Of a stretch of 20,724 nt of DNA, positions 1 through 7,398 are shown in pieces. Below the pieces are notes generated by a model. It ran no database searches. It was not told the DNA's origin and was given only the letters and a program-made list of their open reading frames with translations. Every line of letters starts with the position of its first letter. Within the stretch, counting starts at the first letter, position 1. The position numbers and the translations under genes were made by a program. The DNA is from an uncultured Treponema sp. (GTDB lineage Bacteria > Spirochaetota > Spirochaetia > Treponematales > Treponemataceae): contig CALAUH010000075.1 of the NCBI GenBank assembly GCA_937892225.1, positions 1 to 20,724 of the forward strand, read 5' to 3'.

Positions 1-24
1 TAAATAAAGGCTCAAACGCACGTT

Positions 25-52
25 GGAAAATAAAAAAAGAAGCATACGCTTC
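25..52 (-). terminator. Rho-independent terminator, minus strand
   Basis: Read on the minus strand, a 5-bp stem GAAGC/GCTTC with a GTAT loop (39-52) is followed at once by seven T, then ATTTT. This is the usual form of an intrinsic terminator. It lies downstream of the minus-strand acetyltransferase gene, beyond the palindrome array, so the array would sit in that gene's 3' untranslated RNA. The stem is short, so efficiency is uncertain. Confidence 0.55.
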
Positions 53-84
53 CAAATCTATCATCAGGATTCCACCTGTTATTG

Positions 85-464
85 TAAAATACGGCCTAAT
101 TATGGTCACCCTTTGTTTTAAGCCGTAATTTATTCAAAGCTTAAATAAAATTTAATGCAAGTTTTGAAAAATTACGGTTCAAAAAGTTATACCCATCAAT
201 TTAGACCGTAATTTTCTGATAAATTACTAAAAACTATAAGCTTTTATTTTAAAATTACGGTCTAAAACAGTATACTCCGCTAAAAAAACCGTAATTTTGT
301 CGTTTTCTTAAAAACAATTTTGTTTTTAGTAAAATTTTTACGGTCTAATTATACATACCTCTTATTTTAGACCGTAAATCTCTTTTATTACTTTATAAAA
401 TTTGAGAATAAACATAAATTTTACGGTCAAAAAGATATACCCCCTAATTTTAGACCGTAATTTT
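85..464. repeat. Five palindromes at an exact 83-bp period
   Basis: Five inverted repeats share arms TACGGTC / GACCGTA. The span from TACGG to CCGTA is 38 bp in every unit: 90-127, 173-210, 256-293, 339-376 and 422-459. Centres are at 108.5, 191.5, 274.5, 357.5 and 440.5, so successive units are exactly 83 bp apart. Units 2 and 3 extend outward with AAAAT/ATTTT arms. The centres share a TATACCC-like core in a T/A-rich context. The 45 bp between spans are AT-rich and not visibly similar. In unit 1 the sixth arm pair changes from T-A to C-G on both sides, a compensatory change. No unit is found at the expected next position on either side. The array begins about 22 bp past the stop of the minus-strand acetyltransferase gene. 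Function is unknown; it could be a protein-binding array, structured 3' UTR or repeat element. Confidence 0.85.
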
Positions 465-485
465 TCATAGACGCTTTATAATTGT

Positions 486-1073
486 CTATTCATCAACATT
501 TTTGATCCTTACAAAATACTTTTCTTCATTTTCCGAAACAATTCGCCCGCCATTATTCAACATAACCTTGAGCGAAGCAGCATTATCTTTATTCACGCGA
601 AGATAAAACTCATCCTCAGGAATAATTGATCGGCCGTATTCCAAAGTAAGTGCAAGTCCTTTAGTTCCGTAGCCTTTACCACGAAACTTCTTTGCAATAA
701 ATTGCCCGATATGCCCGGCCCCTTCCCGAAGTGCATCATTCAAATAATGACGCAATCTGAACTGACCGACAATTTCATCATCATCCCAAAGAAATAAAAA
801 TGTTTCTGGAACCTGTGTAAGGCCGCTGGCGGCCGGTGTTCTATCGGAAGGCGTTAAAAAAACTGCGGAAGCAGTTTTTAGCCTGTCCACCTTGTCAGGC
901 AAATCAATTCCCTTCGAAAAACGAATCATATCCGGAAGCGCCTGCTTTTCAAAATCTTCGCGCGAAATTCCAGACCAGTCATTTGTAAGACCATTTTCGT
1001 CTTCGGGCATGTCACGTACAAACTGCCATTCTTTTTCTATATCATCAAAATTGGCTTCTTTTAATTTCAACAT
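486..1073 (-). CDS. GNAT-family N-acetyltransferase with in-frame insert
   Basis: Predicted cytoplasmic acetyl-CoA-dependent N-acetyltransferase; substrate unknown. From the start chosen at 1073 it has 195 residues. The acetyl-CoA motif is visible as FRGKGYGTKG near residues 130-139, and a C-terminal KDNAASLKVMLNNGG segment is typical of this subfamily. I prefer the ATG at 1073 over the one at 1091: the protein then begins MLKLKEANFDDIEKEW, which resembles family starts, and the codons between the two ATGs contain a TATAAT hexamer that would be the -10 box. Residues about 61-87 are an extra segment between LPD and VPETF, where relatives I recall have only one to three residues; the DNA there is hairpin-rich and more GC-rich. 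The reading frame stays open, so the enzyme may still work. The gene stands alone, divergent from the toxin-antitoxin operon. Confidence 0.85.
   Translation of the reverse strand: MLKLKEANFDDIEKEWQFVRDMPEDENGLTNDWSGISREDFEKQALPDMIRFSKGIDLPDKVDRLKTASAVFLTPSDRTPAASGLTQVPETFLFLWDDDEIVGQFRLRHYLNDALREGAGHIGQFIAKKFRGKGYGTKGLALTLEYGRSIIPEDEFYLRVNKDNAASLKVMLNNGGRIVSENEEKYFVRIKNVDE
821..900 (-). mobile_element. Hairpin-rich in-frame insert, candidate palindromic element
   Basis: Three adjacent perfect hairpins fill this 80-bp part of the acetyltransferase gene. They are GGCCGC/GCGGCC with a 2-nt loop (821-834), a 9-bp stem AAAAACTGC/GCAGTTTTT with a 4-nt loop (858-879), and GCCTG/CAGGC (881-900). The segment is clearly richer in GC than the surrounding gene and matches the stretch of protein that looks inserted. 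This resembles short palindromic elements that insert in frame in other bacteria, such as the Rickettsia palindromic elements. The element class and its mobility are inferred; only the hairpins and the odd composition are seen directly. Confidence 0.5.
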
Positions 1074-1079
1074 ATTTCT

Positions 1080-1085
1080 ATTATA
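1080..1085 (-). promoter_or_regulatory. -10 box TATAAT, 6 nt before the GNAT start
   Basis: A perfect TATAAT on the minus strand ends six bases before the ATG at 1073, so transcription would start at or next to that codon. There is no convincing -35 box 16-18 bp upstream (the region is A/T-rich) and no Shine-Dalgarno sequence. It is one of eight such arrangements in this window. Confidence 0.5.
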
Positions 1086-1128
1086 ACTCATTTTGCTTTA
1101 AAAAAAATAAAGTTCTAGTTTTATAATA

Positions 1129-1156
1129 TGGACATAATAAATAAAATGGCTATAAT
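1129..1156 (+). promoter_or_regulatory. Sigma-70-type promoter of the toxin-antitoxin operon
   Basis: TGGACA (1129-1134) and TATAAT (1151-1156) are separated by 16 bp. The antitoxin ATG follows at 1172 with a GAGG ribosome site at 1163-1166, giving a short conventional leader. No palindrome is evident over the promoter, so the autoregulatory operator expected for such operons was not located. Confidence 0.6.
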
Positions 1157-1171
1157 ATAACTGAGGTTTAG

Positions 1172-1468
1172 ATGTTATCAATTCCAATTTTTGAAGTAAA
1201 AAATAAATTAACGAAATTTCTCCATATGATTGAAAATGATGAAACTGATGGAGTTGAAATTACCCGTCATGGAAAAGCTGTTGCTGTTATAGGAAAAAAA
1301 AGTGAATTCAAAAATGATGAAACTCCAAATCCTTTTATGAGCGCTTATCTAAATTTTAGAAATAAAATTCAATCTGTTGATTCTGATTTTACTGATGCTG
1401 AATGGAAACAATACTTTGACATTCCGCGCACAAAAGTTAGTCTTCGTCATCCGGAGGATTTTGAATAA
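1172..1468 (+). CDS. Phd/YefM-family antitoxin
   Basis: A 98-residue protein likely to bind and neutralise the downstream PIN-domain toxin and to repress its own operon. The N-terminal part (residues about 1-50, with FEVKNKLTKFLHMIE and VEITRHGKAVAVIG) is the Phd/YefM fold signature: a short strand, the helix that reads like a DNA-binding region, and the RHGKPVAVI-type strand. The remaining C-terminal half is acidic and polar, as expected for the toxin-wrapping tail. A GAGG ribosome site precedes the ATG. The toxin gene starts 3 bp after the stop. Phd-type antitoxins paired with VapC-type toxins are well known, so the pairing is not unusual. Confidence 0.85.
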   Translation: MLSIPIFEVKNKLTKFLHMIENDETDGVEITRHGKAVAVIGKKSEFKNDETPNPFMSAYLNFRNKIQSVDSDFTDAEWKQYFDIPRTKVSLRHPEDFE

Positions 1469-1471
1469 TTT

Positions 1472-1897
1472 ATGAGTAAAATCTATCTGCTTGATACGAA
1501 TATAATTTCCGAAATGACAAAACCTGTTCCAAATGAAATGGTAATTTCAAAAATTATGGAAACTCAGAAATTATCATCAATTTGTTCAATTACCTGGGGT
1601 GAAGCTTTGTATGGTGTAAAACGAATGTCGGAAGGAAAGAGAAAAACCCTGATTCTAGATTTTTACTTAAACTCCGTTCAGAGCATGTATTCCTTTATCT
1701 CTTTTGATGAACATGCTGCCACAGTTTATTCTGATTTAAAAGATCGGCTTGAAAAAATTGGAAAACCAGCACAGGAATTAGATTTACAGATTGCTTCCTG
1801 CGCAATTGCAAACAATTTAATTTTAGTTACCAGAAATCAAAAGGACTTTGAAAACATTCAGGAAGTTTCAAATATTATGATGGAAAATTGGTTTTAA
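1472..1897 (+). CDS. vapC: PIN-domain toxin, VapC family
   Basis: A 141-residue PIN-domain ribonuclease; VapC toxins cleave specific RNAs, commonly tRNA or rRNA, using a Mg-binding acidic cluster. All expected acidic residues are visible: D8 in LLDTN, E44 in WGEALYG, D104 in ELDLQIA, and D125 in TRNQKDF. Length is typical for the family. The likely ribosome site GGAGGA (1453-1458) lies inside the end of the antitoxin gene, 13 nt before the ATG, so the two are probably translated together. The target RNA cannot be predicted from sequence. Confidence 0.9.
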   Translation: MSKIYLLDTNIISEMTKPVPNEMVISKIMETQKLSSICSITWGEALYGVKRMSEGKRKTLILDFYLNSVQSMYSFISFDEHAATVYSDLKDRLEKIGKPAQELDLQIASCAIANNLILVTRNQKDFENIQEVSNIMMENWF

Positions 1898-1917
1898 TCC
1901 TATAAATTTGTTATAAT
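1888..1917 (+). promoter_or_regulatory. Promoter ending 6 nt before the transporter start
   Basis: TTGGTT (1888-1893) and TATAAT (1912-1917) are 18 bp apart, and the ATG of the transporter gene is at 1924. No Shine-Dalgarno site fits between, so the transcript should be leaderless or nearly so. The -35 box overlaps the last codons of vapC. Confidence 0.55.
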
Positions 1918-1923
1918 CACCTT

Positions 1924-2349
1924 ATGTTTAATTTTATCTGGCCAGCGGCAATTATTATTTTTTCAAATATTCTCTATCAGATTTGCGCAAAAGGTATTCC
2001 TGAACAGATGAATACTTACGCTTCCATGACTGTAACTTACGCAGTTGCAACTTTATTTTCTGCAATTATGTTTTTTGTTACGACAAAGGGCGGCAACATC
2101 ATTCAGCAGTTTAAGCTTTCTAACTGGGCTACCGTTATTCTTGGAATTGTAATTACCGGCCTTGAACTAGGATTCATTTACGCATATAAAGCCGGCTGGA
2201 AAGTAAACACACTGGCAACAGTAACAAACGCATTTTTAGCAATTGCACTCATCTTCCTGGGCTTTTTTATGTACAAAGAAGCAATTACCTGGAGCAAAGT
2301 TGTTGGCGTTTTAATCTGTCTTGTGGGACTTTGGTTTATTAAAAAGTAA
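1924..2349 (+). CDS. Single-domain EamA/DMT-type membrane transporter
   Basis: A 141-residue hydrophobic protein with about five membrane segments (residues near 4-22, 33-53, 66-90, 96-117, 122-140). It ends with a YKEAITWSKVVGVLICLVGLWFI block typical of one EamA (drug/metabolite transporter) domain. Full-length EamA proteins carry two such domains, so this one probably works as a dimer, like small multidrug-type transporters. The substrate is unknown. Its own promoter overlaps the end of vapC. It converges with the lipoprotein gene with only 6 bp between the stop codons. Confidence 0.75.
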   Translation: MFNFIWPAAIIIFSNILYQICAKGIPEQMNTYASMTVTYAVATLFSAIMFFVTTKGGNIIQQFKLSNWATVILGIVITGLELGFIYAYKAGWKVNTLATVTNAFLAIALIFLGFFMYKEAITWSKVVGVLICLVGLWFIKK

Positions 2350-2355
2350 ATTAAA

Positions 2356-2862
2356 TTATTCTTTTAATTCTTCAACCCATTCTTTAAATTGAGTTACATA
2401 TTCTTTTGGAATTGTCATCTCTACTTTCTTAGTATTACCTTTTCCAAGCTTAACAGTCCATACATCATCATCTGGTAAATATCTTTCTGTACTGTCTAAA
2501 ACACAATAATCATTAAAATCGAATAAATTATCTTCATCAAAAAAATCAAATTCAGAAATCTTTGCTTTATTATTTAAAACAGCATAATCAAAATCTTCAT
2601 CAGTCATTTTTTCTGAACCATTTTCATAGACAACAGAAATTACAAATTCAGGACCTTCTGATGGGTAAAATTCTAAACATATTCTCGATCCATCTTTATA
2701 ATAATTTTGAAAACAAATAGAATCCTTTGTATTTTTAAAATCTGTTTTTACAACTTTGTTAGTGCTGTCATCAGTTCCACCATTATTAGAATTATTAGAA
2801 CATCCAGCAAAAAAGATGCCCATAATTAAAAATAAAATAGAAATAGTAAATAATTTTTTCAT
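2356..2862 (-). CDS. Putative lipoprotein, function unknown
   Basis: A 168-residue protein with a type II signal peptide: two lysines, a hydrophobic stretch, and a lipobox FAGC with the lipidated cysteine at residue 21. An Asn/Ser/Gly-rich linker follows. The mature part is acidic, with no domain I recognise. The start at 2862 is supported by AAGGAG eight bases upstream and by the correct signal-peptide length; an open frame extends further upstream to 2925 but has neither feature. It is transcribed on its own from a promoter between it and the hydrolase gene. Confidence 0.8.
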   Translation of the reverse strand: MKKLFTISILFLIMGIFFAGCSNNSNNGGTDDSTNKVVKTDFKNTKDSICFQNYYKDGSRICLEFYPSEGPEFVISVVYENGSEKMTDEDFDYAVLNNKAKISEFDFFDEDNLFDFNDYCVLDSTERYLPDDDVWTVKLGKGNTKKVEMTIPKEYVTQFKEWVEELKE

Positions 2863-2896
2863 TGAATTACTCCTTAAACTGTTCAACTTTAGTAAA

Positions 2897-2925
2897 AGTA
2901 TATTATATAGAATGATTATTTTCAA
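2897..2925 (-). promoter_or_regulatory. Promoter of the lipoprotein gene
   Basis: On the minus strand TTGAAA (2925-2920) and TATACT (2902-2897) are 17 bp apart. The expected leader is about 28 nt and includes the AAGGAG site. A second TATAAT overlaps at 2907-2902. This conventional leader contrasts with the leaderless arrangement seen at other genes in the window. Confidence 0.5.
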
Positions 2926-2941
2926 TTTAGCTTGGAATATT

Positions 2942-3811
2942 CTATTCTTTTACCGCTTTAGAAATCCATTCTGTAAGCCCATTTGGAAGCCGTTCGTCCA
3001 TATAAGTTCCATCATCAAACAAAAGATTACACGCCATAGGGTTTACAAGACAGTGCTGTCCCATTTCTGTTCCAAAGTTGATTGAAGCAATTCCTTTGTC
3101 GCCGTTGTAAACCCAGTCTGGTGTAAAAATAAAACTGTGCTTCATTTTTTCAAGACAAGGCAGACGCGGAACAATTGCACCTTCGTAATCATTAAATTCA
3201 TCGCGCTTTCCCATTGCCAAAAAAAGATAAACATCATTTTCATCCCAAGTGTCAATTACAGAATCAGAAGGAATCTCATCTCCGCCAACAGGAATTAATA
3301 TATTGAAGAAAGATGGATATTTTTCTCCCATTATGTAAACCATTCGCGCCCCGGCAGAATTTCCCCACAAAAATTTTTTGCCAGCACCACCATTTGGAAC
3401 TGCATATTTCTGAATAAACTGATTAATCAAATCATAAAGCGGATTTATATAATCTTCACTCCAAGAGTCGACAACCACACCTTCTTCATTACGTTTTTCA
3501 TTTGCGAGCGGAACAAGAATGTAAGCACCACCAAAACTTTTCTGATATTTTTCCGTAGCAAAAAACTCAGCACCAGCATAATTTATGCAGACATCACCTT
3601 CGAGCGCGTTTGTGTACCCGTGTAAAAAAACAAAAACAGGATAAGCCTTTCCTTTTTCAAAACCATGTTCTGTAGGATCAAAAAAGTAATACTTCATTCC
3701 GGCTGCATTGTCGCTTTTGTAAAGATTAAAATATTCACCAACTTTGTATGTCGGTGCTTTAGAAATAAACGCTCCTTTTGGGATTTCTTTTGTCCAATCT
3801 TTATTTTTCAT
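2942..3811 (-). CDS. Alpha/beta hydrolase, PHB-depolymerase/esterase-like
   Basis: A 289-residue serine hydrolase with no signal peptide. The oxyanion-hole motif FLHGYTN lies near residues 63-69, the nucleophile elbow GNSAG at 150-154 (Ser152), a probable acid at D204 in GKRDEF, and a His at 253 in GQHC. The arrangement resembles the PHB depolymerase/feruloyl esterase group; the natural substrate is unknown. The start at 3811 is preceded by AAGGAG eight bases upstream, and its first codons overlap the last 11 bp of the upstream gene, so the two are translated together. An in-frame ATG at 3856 lies inside the upstream gene and is less likely. Confidence 0.8.
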   Translation of the reverse strand: MKNKDWTKEIPKGAFISKAPTYKVGEYFNLYKSDNAAGMKYYFFDPTEHGFEKGKAYPVFVFLHGYTNALEGDVCINYAGAEFFATEKYQKSFGGAYILVPLANEKRNEEGVVVDSWSEDYINPLYDLINQFIQKYAVPNGGAGKKFLWGNSAGARMVYIMGEKYPSFFNILIPVGGDEIPSDSVIDTWDENDVYLFLAMGKRDEFNDYEGAIVPRLPCLEKMKHSFIFTPDWVYNGDKGIASINFGTEMGQHCLVNPMACNLLFDDGTYMDERLPNGLTEWISKAVKE

Positions 3812-5048
3812 TTTCAATCTCCTTACTGTGACCGTAATGAATTCCAATGTGTCCAATTCCTAAAATAACCGCAACCGCAATAATTGCAATATTTCTAGAA
3901 TAAATGCCAAGAATCAAAAGAGAGAAAACCGGAATTACAGCTCCTGCCAAAGGAATTCCCGCAATCCCTCTGTAAAAATCCTTCATTGTGCGCTTGCTTA
4001 CAAAATATCGGATCCAGTAGATTTCATAAAAAATCATCAGCACAAATGCCAGGATGATGTATAGATTTAAAAATCCTGCAATTATGTAAGAATTTCCAAC
4101 ATAGATGTCAAAATTACAGTCTTTAAAGAATAAAAGTAAAACAGTCGCACCTACTTCACCAATTTTTTCGAGTATTCCAAGAACTTTATTTTCATTTTGA
4201 ACATAATTTTCATATCCATCCGGCTTAAACTTTATCCAGATAATATTTGGAATAAAAAGCATCAATAAGAAAATCAAACCGATATAACCAAATCCAAATG
4301 TAAAAGGCTTATTTTTAAACAGATAATAAATATAAATACTTTCTACAACATCACCATAATGAGCCTTAATCTGTGCAGCCATAATATTTTCATCTTTTAG
4401 ATTGATATGATAACTTCCGTAAATTCCCATTATTTCTTTTTGACCAAGGCGATCATAAGCTGCAATAAAATTTTCAATCATTTTTTGTTCACGGAAAGTA
4501 GCTGTAGCATCATCACCATATTTTTCGTAATATTCTTTTCCCTGTTCAATACAATTTTCTGTAATTTTATATTGTTCAGAATCTTTAAGACCTATAGATT
4601 CCAAATATTCCAGATATCTTTTTCCTGTTGTATCATATTGATGGCCAACATCGGTTCCATAAAAAACAGTTTGTGGATATTTTTCCTTAATTGCATATAA
4701 AAAATCCAGGTAAGATGATGTATGAGTAAGAGTTCCTTCCAAATCATCATAAAACTGATTCAAAATTACATCATCATCGGCTTTCATCCACAAATTTAAA
4801 AACTCTGCAGAATAATAAGGAAGCTCAACAAATAAATCCCGATGGCCTTTTTTATAAAATTTTTCCCATTCTTCAAGTTCTTTTTGAAAAAGTTTTTCTT
4901 CTCCGTGCGATTCTCCATAAAGATGAATATTTGCTTTTCCTTTAGGGGTATAATTTTTTGTACTGTCGTTTACATTACAAATTTCAATTGCAATCATAAA
5001 AAGTGCAATTAAAGAAAAAGAGATAATAGTACGAATTTTAATTTTCAT
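3801..5048 (-). CDS. Tiki/ChaN-EreA-type domain fused to a membrane domain
   Basis: A 415-residue protein. An N-terminal hydrophobic segment (about 8-22) is followed by a soluble region of about 210 residues and then about five membrane segments (near 252-272, 298-308, 321-343, 361-382, 386-404). The soluble region has GESH at 45-48, Q55, an ELPYYS strand with E75, and GSYH at 211-214. That pattern (G-E-x-H-x6-Q, a middle acid, a final G-x-x-H) fits the superfamily of erythromycin esterase, ChaN and Tiki/TraB proteins, which includes metal-dependent hydrolases. The catalytic part is predicted to face outside the membrane. Substrate unknown; the assignment is by motif only. The gene starts 22 bp after the HD-GYP gene and has only a weak GGA ribosome site. 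Confidence 0.6.
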   Translation of the reverse strand: MKIKIRTIISFSLIALFMIAIEICNVNDSTKNYTPKGKANIHLYGESHGEEKLFQKELEEWEKFYKKGHRDLFVELPYYSAEFLNLWMKADDDVILNQFYDDLEGTLTHTSSYLDFLYAIKEKYPQTVFYGTDVGHQYDTTGKRYLEYLESIGLKDSEQYKITENCIEQGKEYYEKYGDDATATFREQKMIENFIAAYDRLGQKEIMGIYGSYHINLKDENIMAAQIKAHYGDVVESIYIYYLFKNKPFTFGFGYIGLIFLLMLFIPNIIWIKFKPDGYENYVQNENKVLGILEKIGEVGATVLLLFFKDCNFDIYVGNSYIIAGFLNLYIILAFVLMIFYEIYWIRYFVSKRTMKDFYRGIAGIPLAGAVIPVFSLLILGIYSRNIAIIAVAVILGIGHIGIHYGHSKEIENEK

Positions 5049-5070
5049 AATTTTTCCATGCTAACAAAAT

Positions 5071-6591
5071 TTAATAATTATCATAAAGTTTGATTAAATC
5101 TTCCCTGCAATCAAGAAATAATTGACCAAGTTTTGGATCAAAATGAGTTCCTAAATCATTTTGGATAATTTCAAATGCTTTATCATAACTCATGCTTTCT
5201 TTATAACAGCGTTTACTTACAAGAGCATCAAAAACATCGGCAAGGGCCATTATACGTGCTTCTAGAGGAATATTTTCTCCACTGATTTTTTCTGGATAAC
5301 CAGTTCCATTCCATTTTTCATGATGATAATGTGCAACGTTTATGGCAATCTTTTTAAATTCAAGGTTTTCTACTTCATTCAAAACACTTTCAACTATTCT
5401 TGCACCTTCTCTGGCATGAGTTTTCATTTTTTCATATTCTTCGTCTGTAAAACGGCCTGGTTTTCTTAAAACCGCATCATCAACTGCAATTTTTCCAAGG
5501 TCGTGCATAGGTGCAGCTTTTACAAGAGAATCATAAAAATCAGGTGTAATTCCAAATTCCTCGTTTTCTCTCAATTTTTGGCCAAAAACGCGGATACAAT
5601 CACTTGTTCTATTGATGTGACCGCCTGTACTATTGTCGCGGCTTTCAATCATAACAGCCATACCTTTAATAATTGAATCTTGAATCACACCGATTTTTTT
5701 TGTTTTTTGATTAAGTGAACTTGCCATTTCATTAAAATTGTCTGCAAGTTCCCCAAAATCATCTGCACTTACAACTTCAACTTTTTTATCATAATTATAG
5801 TTTTTAATTTCCTGAGTGGCTTTTTTAATTTTTGTTAGAGGTTTTGAAAAATGAACTGTAAAACTTGCAAGTGTGACAATTTCAAAAACAGCAATAATAG
5901 CAAGAAAAGTATAAACTTCACTAGGAATTTCAAAACCACTATTTATACTTGAAAAATAAAGCACTGAAAACAGATAAAAACATGGAAAAATAGAAACTGA
6001 AATAAAGAAAATTATGAAAAGAATTGGGATTGAAAGTTTATGAGTTCCATTTATAGACGAAATTGGTTCTTCTGAAAAATATGATGGAAGTATAAATTTT
6101 CTGTGAATGCCATTAAGACTTAAAAAGCAAAAAGTAAAAACAAAAAGACAAATAAGTATAATCATCATGACAGAAGTTAAATAAAGGTCTTTTACTGACA
6201 TATGTGTTATATTTATAAAAATAATATAAAGAATTGAACTTTTTATTATTTGGATAAGCCAGCCTAAAGCACCTAAAAAGGAATAAACATATGGAATATT
6301 AACTATTCTTTTTTTTATTTTTGAAGGTTTAGCAAAAATAATGTATATAATACCTATCGAAATAGGAATTAAAAAACAAAGATATAATACAATATCTTGG
6401 AAAACTGAATATTTATTTTGAAATTCTTTCCACGTAATTAAATTTTCATCTTCTTGAATAACTAATATAGCCTGTAGTAATTGAGAATTGCATAAAAGAA
6501 CACCACAAAAATTAATAAAGGCCATTATAAATAAATATATAAAACCTATTTTAATTAAAGCCTTTTTATTAGGTACCAAGTTTTTCTTCAT
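5071..6591 (-). CDS. Membrane HD-GYP cyclic-di-GMP phosphodiesterase
   Basis: A 506-residue inner-membrane signalling protein predicted to degrade cyclic di-GMP. About six membrane segments occupy residues 11-245, a HAMP linker lies near 248-297 and an HD-GYP domain near 315-505. The metal and substrate residues are all present: H325, H363-D364 (the HD pair), H392, H421 and H423-H424, GYP at 431-433, and D452. An active enzyme is therefore likely. The frame is open upstream to 6720, but that would overlap the divergent gene. The ATG at 6591 starts a normal basic-then-hydrophobic N-terminus and lies 6 nt after a TATAAT box. It heads a run of three minus-strand genes. Confidence 0.9.
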   Translation of the reverse strand: MKKNLVPNKKALIKIGFIYLFIMAFINFCGVLLCNSQLLQAILVIQEDENLITWKEFQNKYSVFQDIVLYLCFLIPISIGIIYIIFAKPSKIKKRIVNIPYVYSFLGALGWLIQIIKSSILYIIFINITHMSVKDLYLTSVMMIILICLFVFTFCFLSLNGIHRKFILPSYFSEEPISSINGTHKLSIPILFIIFFISVSIFPCFYLFSVLYFSSINSGFEIPSEVYTFLAIIAVFEIVTLASFTVHFSKPLTKIKKATQEIKNYNYDKKVEVVSADDFGELADNFNEMASSLNQKTKKIGVIQDSIIKGMAVMIESRDNSTGGHINRTSDCIRVFGQKLRENEEFGITPDFYDSLVKAAPMHDLGKIAVDDAVLRKPGRFTDEEYEKMKTHAREGARIVESVLNEVENLEFKKIAINVAHYHHEKWNGTGYPEKISGENIPLEARIMALADVFDALVSKRCYKESMSYDKAFEIIQNDLGTHFDPKLGQLFLDCREDLIKLYDNY

Positions 6592-6597
6592 ATTTAT

Positions 6598-6626
6598 ATT
6601 ATATCCTTTTTCAAAAATAAAACAAA
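6598..6626 (-). promoter_or_regulatory. Promoter ending 6 nt before the HD-GYP start
   Basis: On the minus strand TTTGTT (6626-6621) and TATAAT (6603-6598) are 17 bp apart; the ATG is at 6591. A weak AAGGA lies upstream of the expected transcription start and so would not be in the mRNA. It is back to back with the promoter of the divergent YhhN-family gene. Confidence 0.5.
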
Positions 6627-6662
6627 TTAAGAATTTATTTAATACTGAAATAAAATATATGT

Positions 6663-6668
6663 TATAAT
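6663..6668 (+). promoter_or_regulatory. -10 box of the yhhN-glycerate kinase operon
   Basis: TATAAT lies 17 nt upstream of the ATG at 6686, with an AAAGGGG ribosome site between them. No good -35 box is seen at 16-18 bp. Confidence 0.45.
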
Positions 6669-6685
6669 AAAAAAAGGGGTAAAAA

Positions 6686-7387
6686 ATGTTAATTAATTTT
6701 ATGATTTTTCTTCCATGCATTATTGGAATAATTCTTCAAGGTGTTTTTATTGCAGTTGAACATAAAAAAAAATATGTTGCTGCTGTAATTTTAAAAGGTT
6801 GTGCTTCTATAGCTTTCTGTATTTTCGGATTTATAGGATTTTATAATCATTATAATCATTCTTGTATAAACTCTTTACCAAAATTTGTTTTCCTCGGACT
6901 TCTTTTTGGTGCATTAGGTGACATTTTATTAAACTTACGCTTTGTTTTTGAAAAAGCAGGTCAGAAAATCTTTCTTGCAGGAATTGCTGCCTTTTTAACA
7001 GGACACATTTTATATTTAGTTGCACTTATTCCTTTATCACAATCACTCATTATTTCTATTGCTTGTGGAATTATTATTGCTGCAATCATTCTTACAATCA
7101 TCTTTAAAAGTTTTGAAGTCAAACTGGCTTTTAAGATTTTCGGAATCGTATATATTGGTGCTGTCGTTTTAATGACATGTATCGCCATCGGTAACTGTAT
7201 TACAAGTGGATTTGAACTTTATACTATTTTATATGCAATCGGTGCTGTTTTATTCACAATAAGTGATGTTGTTTTAATTTTTAATACATTTGGACCAACA
7301 ACAAAATTCAGTTTACGAATCACTAATTTAAGTTTATATTACTTTGGACAGCTTTTTATTGCATCCTGTTTATTTTTCTGTGCTTAA
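6686..7387 (+). CDS. YhhN-family membrane protein
   Basis: A 233-residue polytopic protein with about eight hydrophobic segments. The family's conserved polar spots are visible: GALGDILL in the third segment, TGHILYL next, and SDVVLIFN followed by YYFGQLFIA at the end. Characterised YhhN/TMEM86 members are lysoplasmalogenases, hydrolysing the vinyl-ether bond of lysoplasmalogens, which would fit a bacterium that makes plasmalogens; the activity here is inferred. An AAAGGGG site precedes the ATG. The glycerate kinase gene starts 11 bp after the stop, so the two probably share a transcript. Confidence 0.8.
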   Translation: MLINFMIFLPCIIGIILQGVFIAVEHKKKYVAAVILKGCASIAFCIFGFIGFYNHYNHSCINSLPKFVFLGLLFGALGDILLNLRFVFEKAGQKIFLAGIAAFLTGHILYLVALIPLSQSLIISIACGIIIAAIILTIIFKSFEVKLAFKIFGIVYIGAVVLMTCIAIGNCITSGFELYTILYAIGAVLFTISDVVLIFNTFGPTTKFSLRITNLSLYYFGQLFIASCLFFCA

Positions 7388-7398
7388 AAGAGGATTAA

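Noticed and set aside
85..464. CRISPR array
   Set aside because: The conserved part varies too much between units (interior differs at most positions), there are only five units, and no cas gene is present. Regular spacing alone is not enough.
85..464. Integron attC sites, given toxin-antitoxin, acetyltransferase and transporter genes nearby
   Set aside because: The palindromes are clustered in one place rather than one after each gene, the RYYYAAC/GTTRRRY core boxes are absent, and no integrase is in the window.
1074..1091. Upstream ATG of the acetyltransferase gene at 1091
   Set aside because: The six extra codons contain the TATAAT box, and the shorter protein start fits the family better.
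6592..6720. N-terminal extension of the HD-GYP protein
   Set aside because: It would overlap the divergent YhhN-family gene and its promoter, and it adds an odd hydrophobic stretch before a normal start with a -10 box 6 nt upstream.
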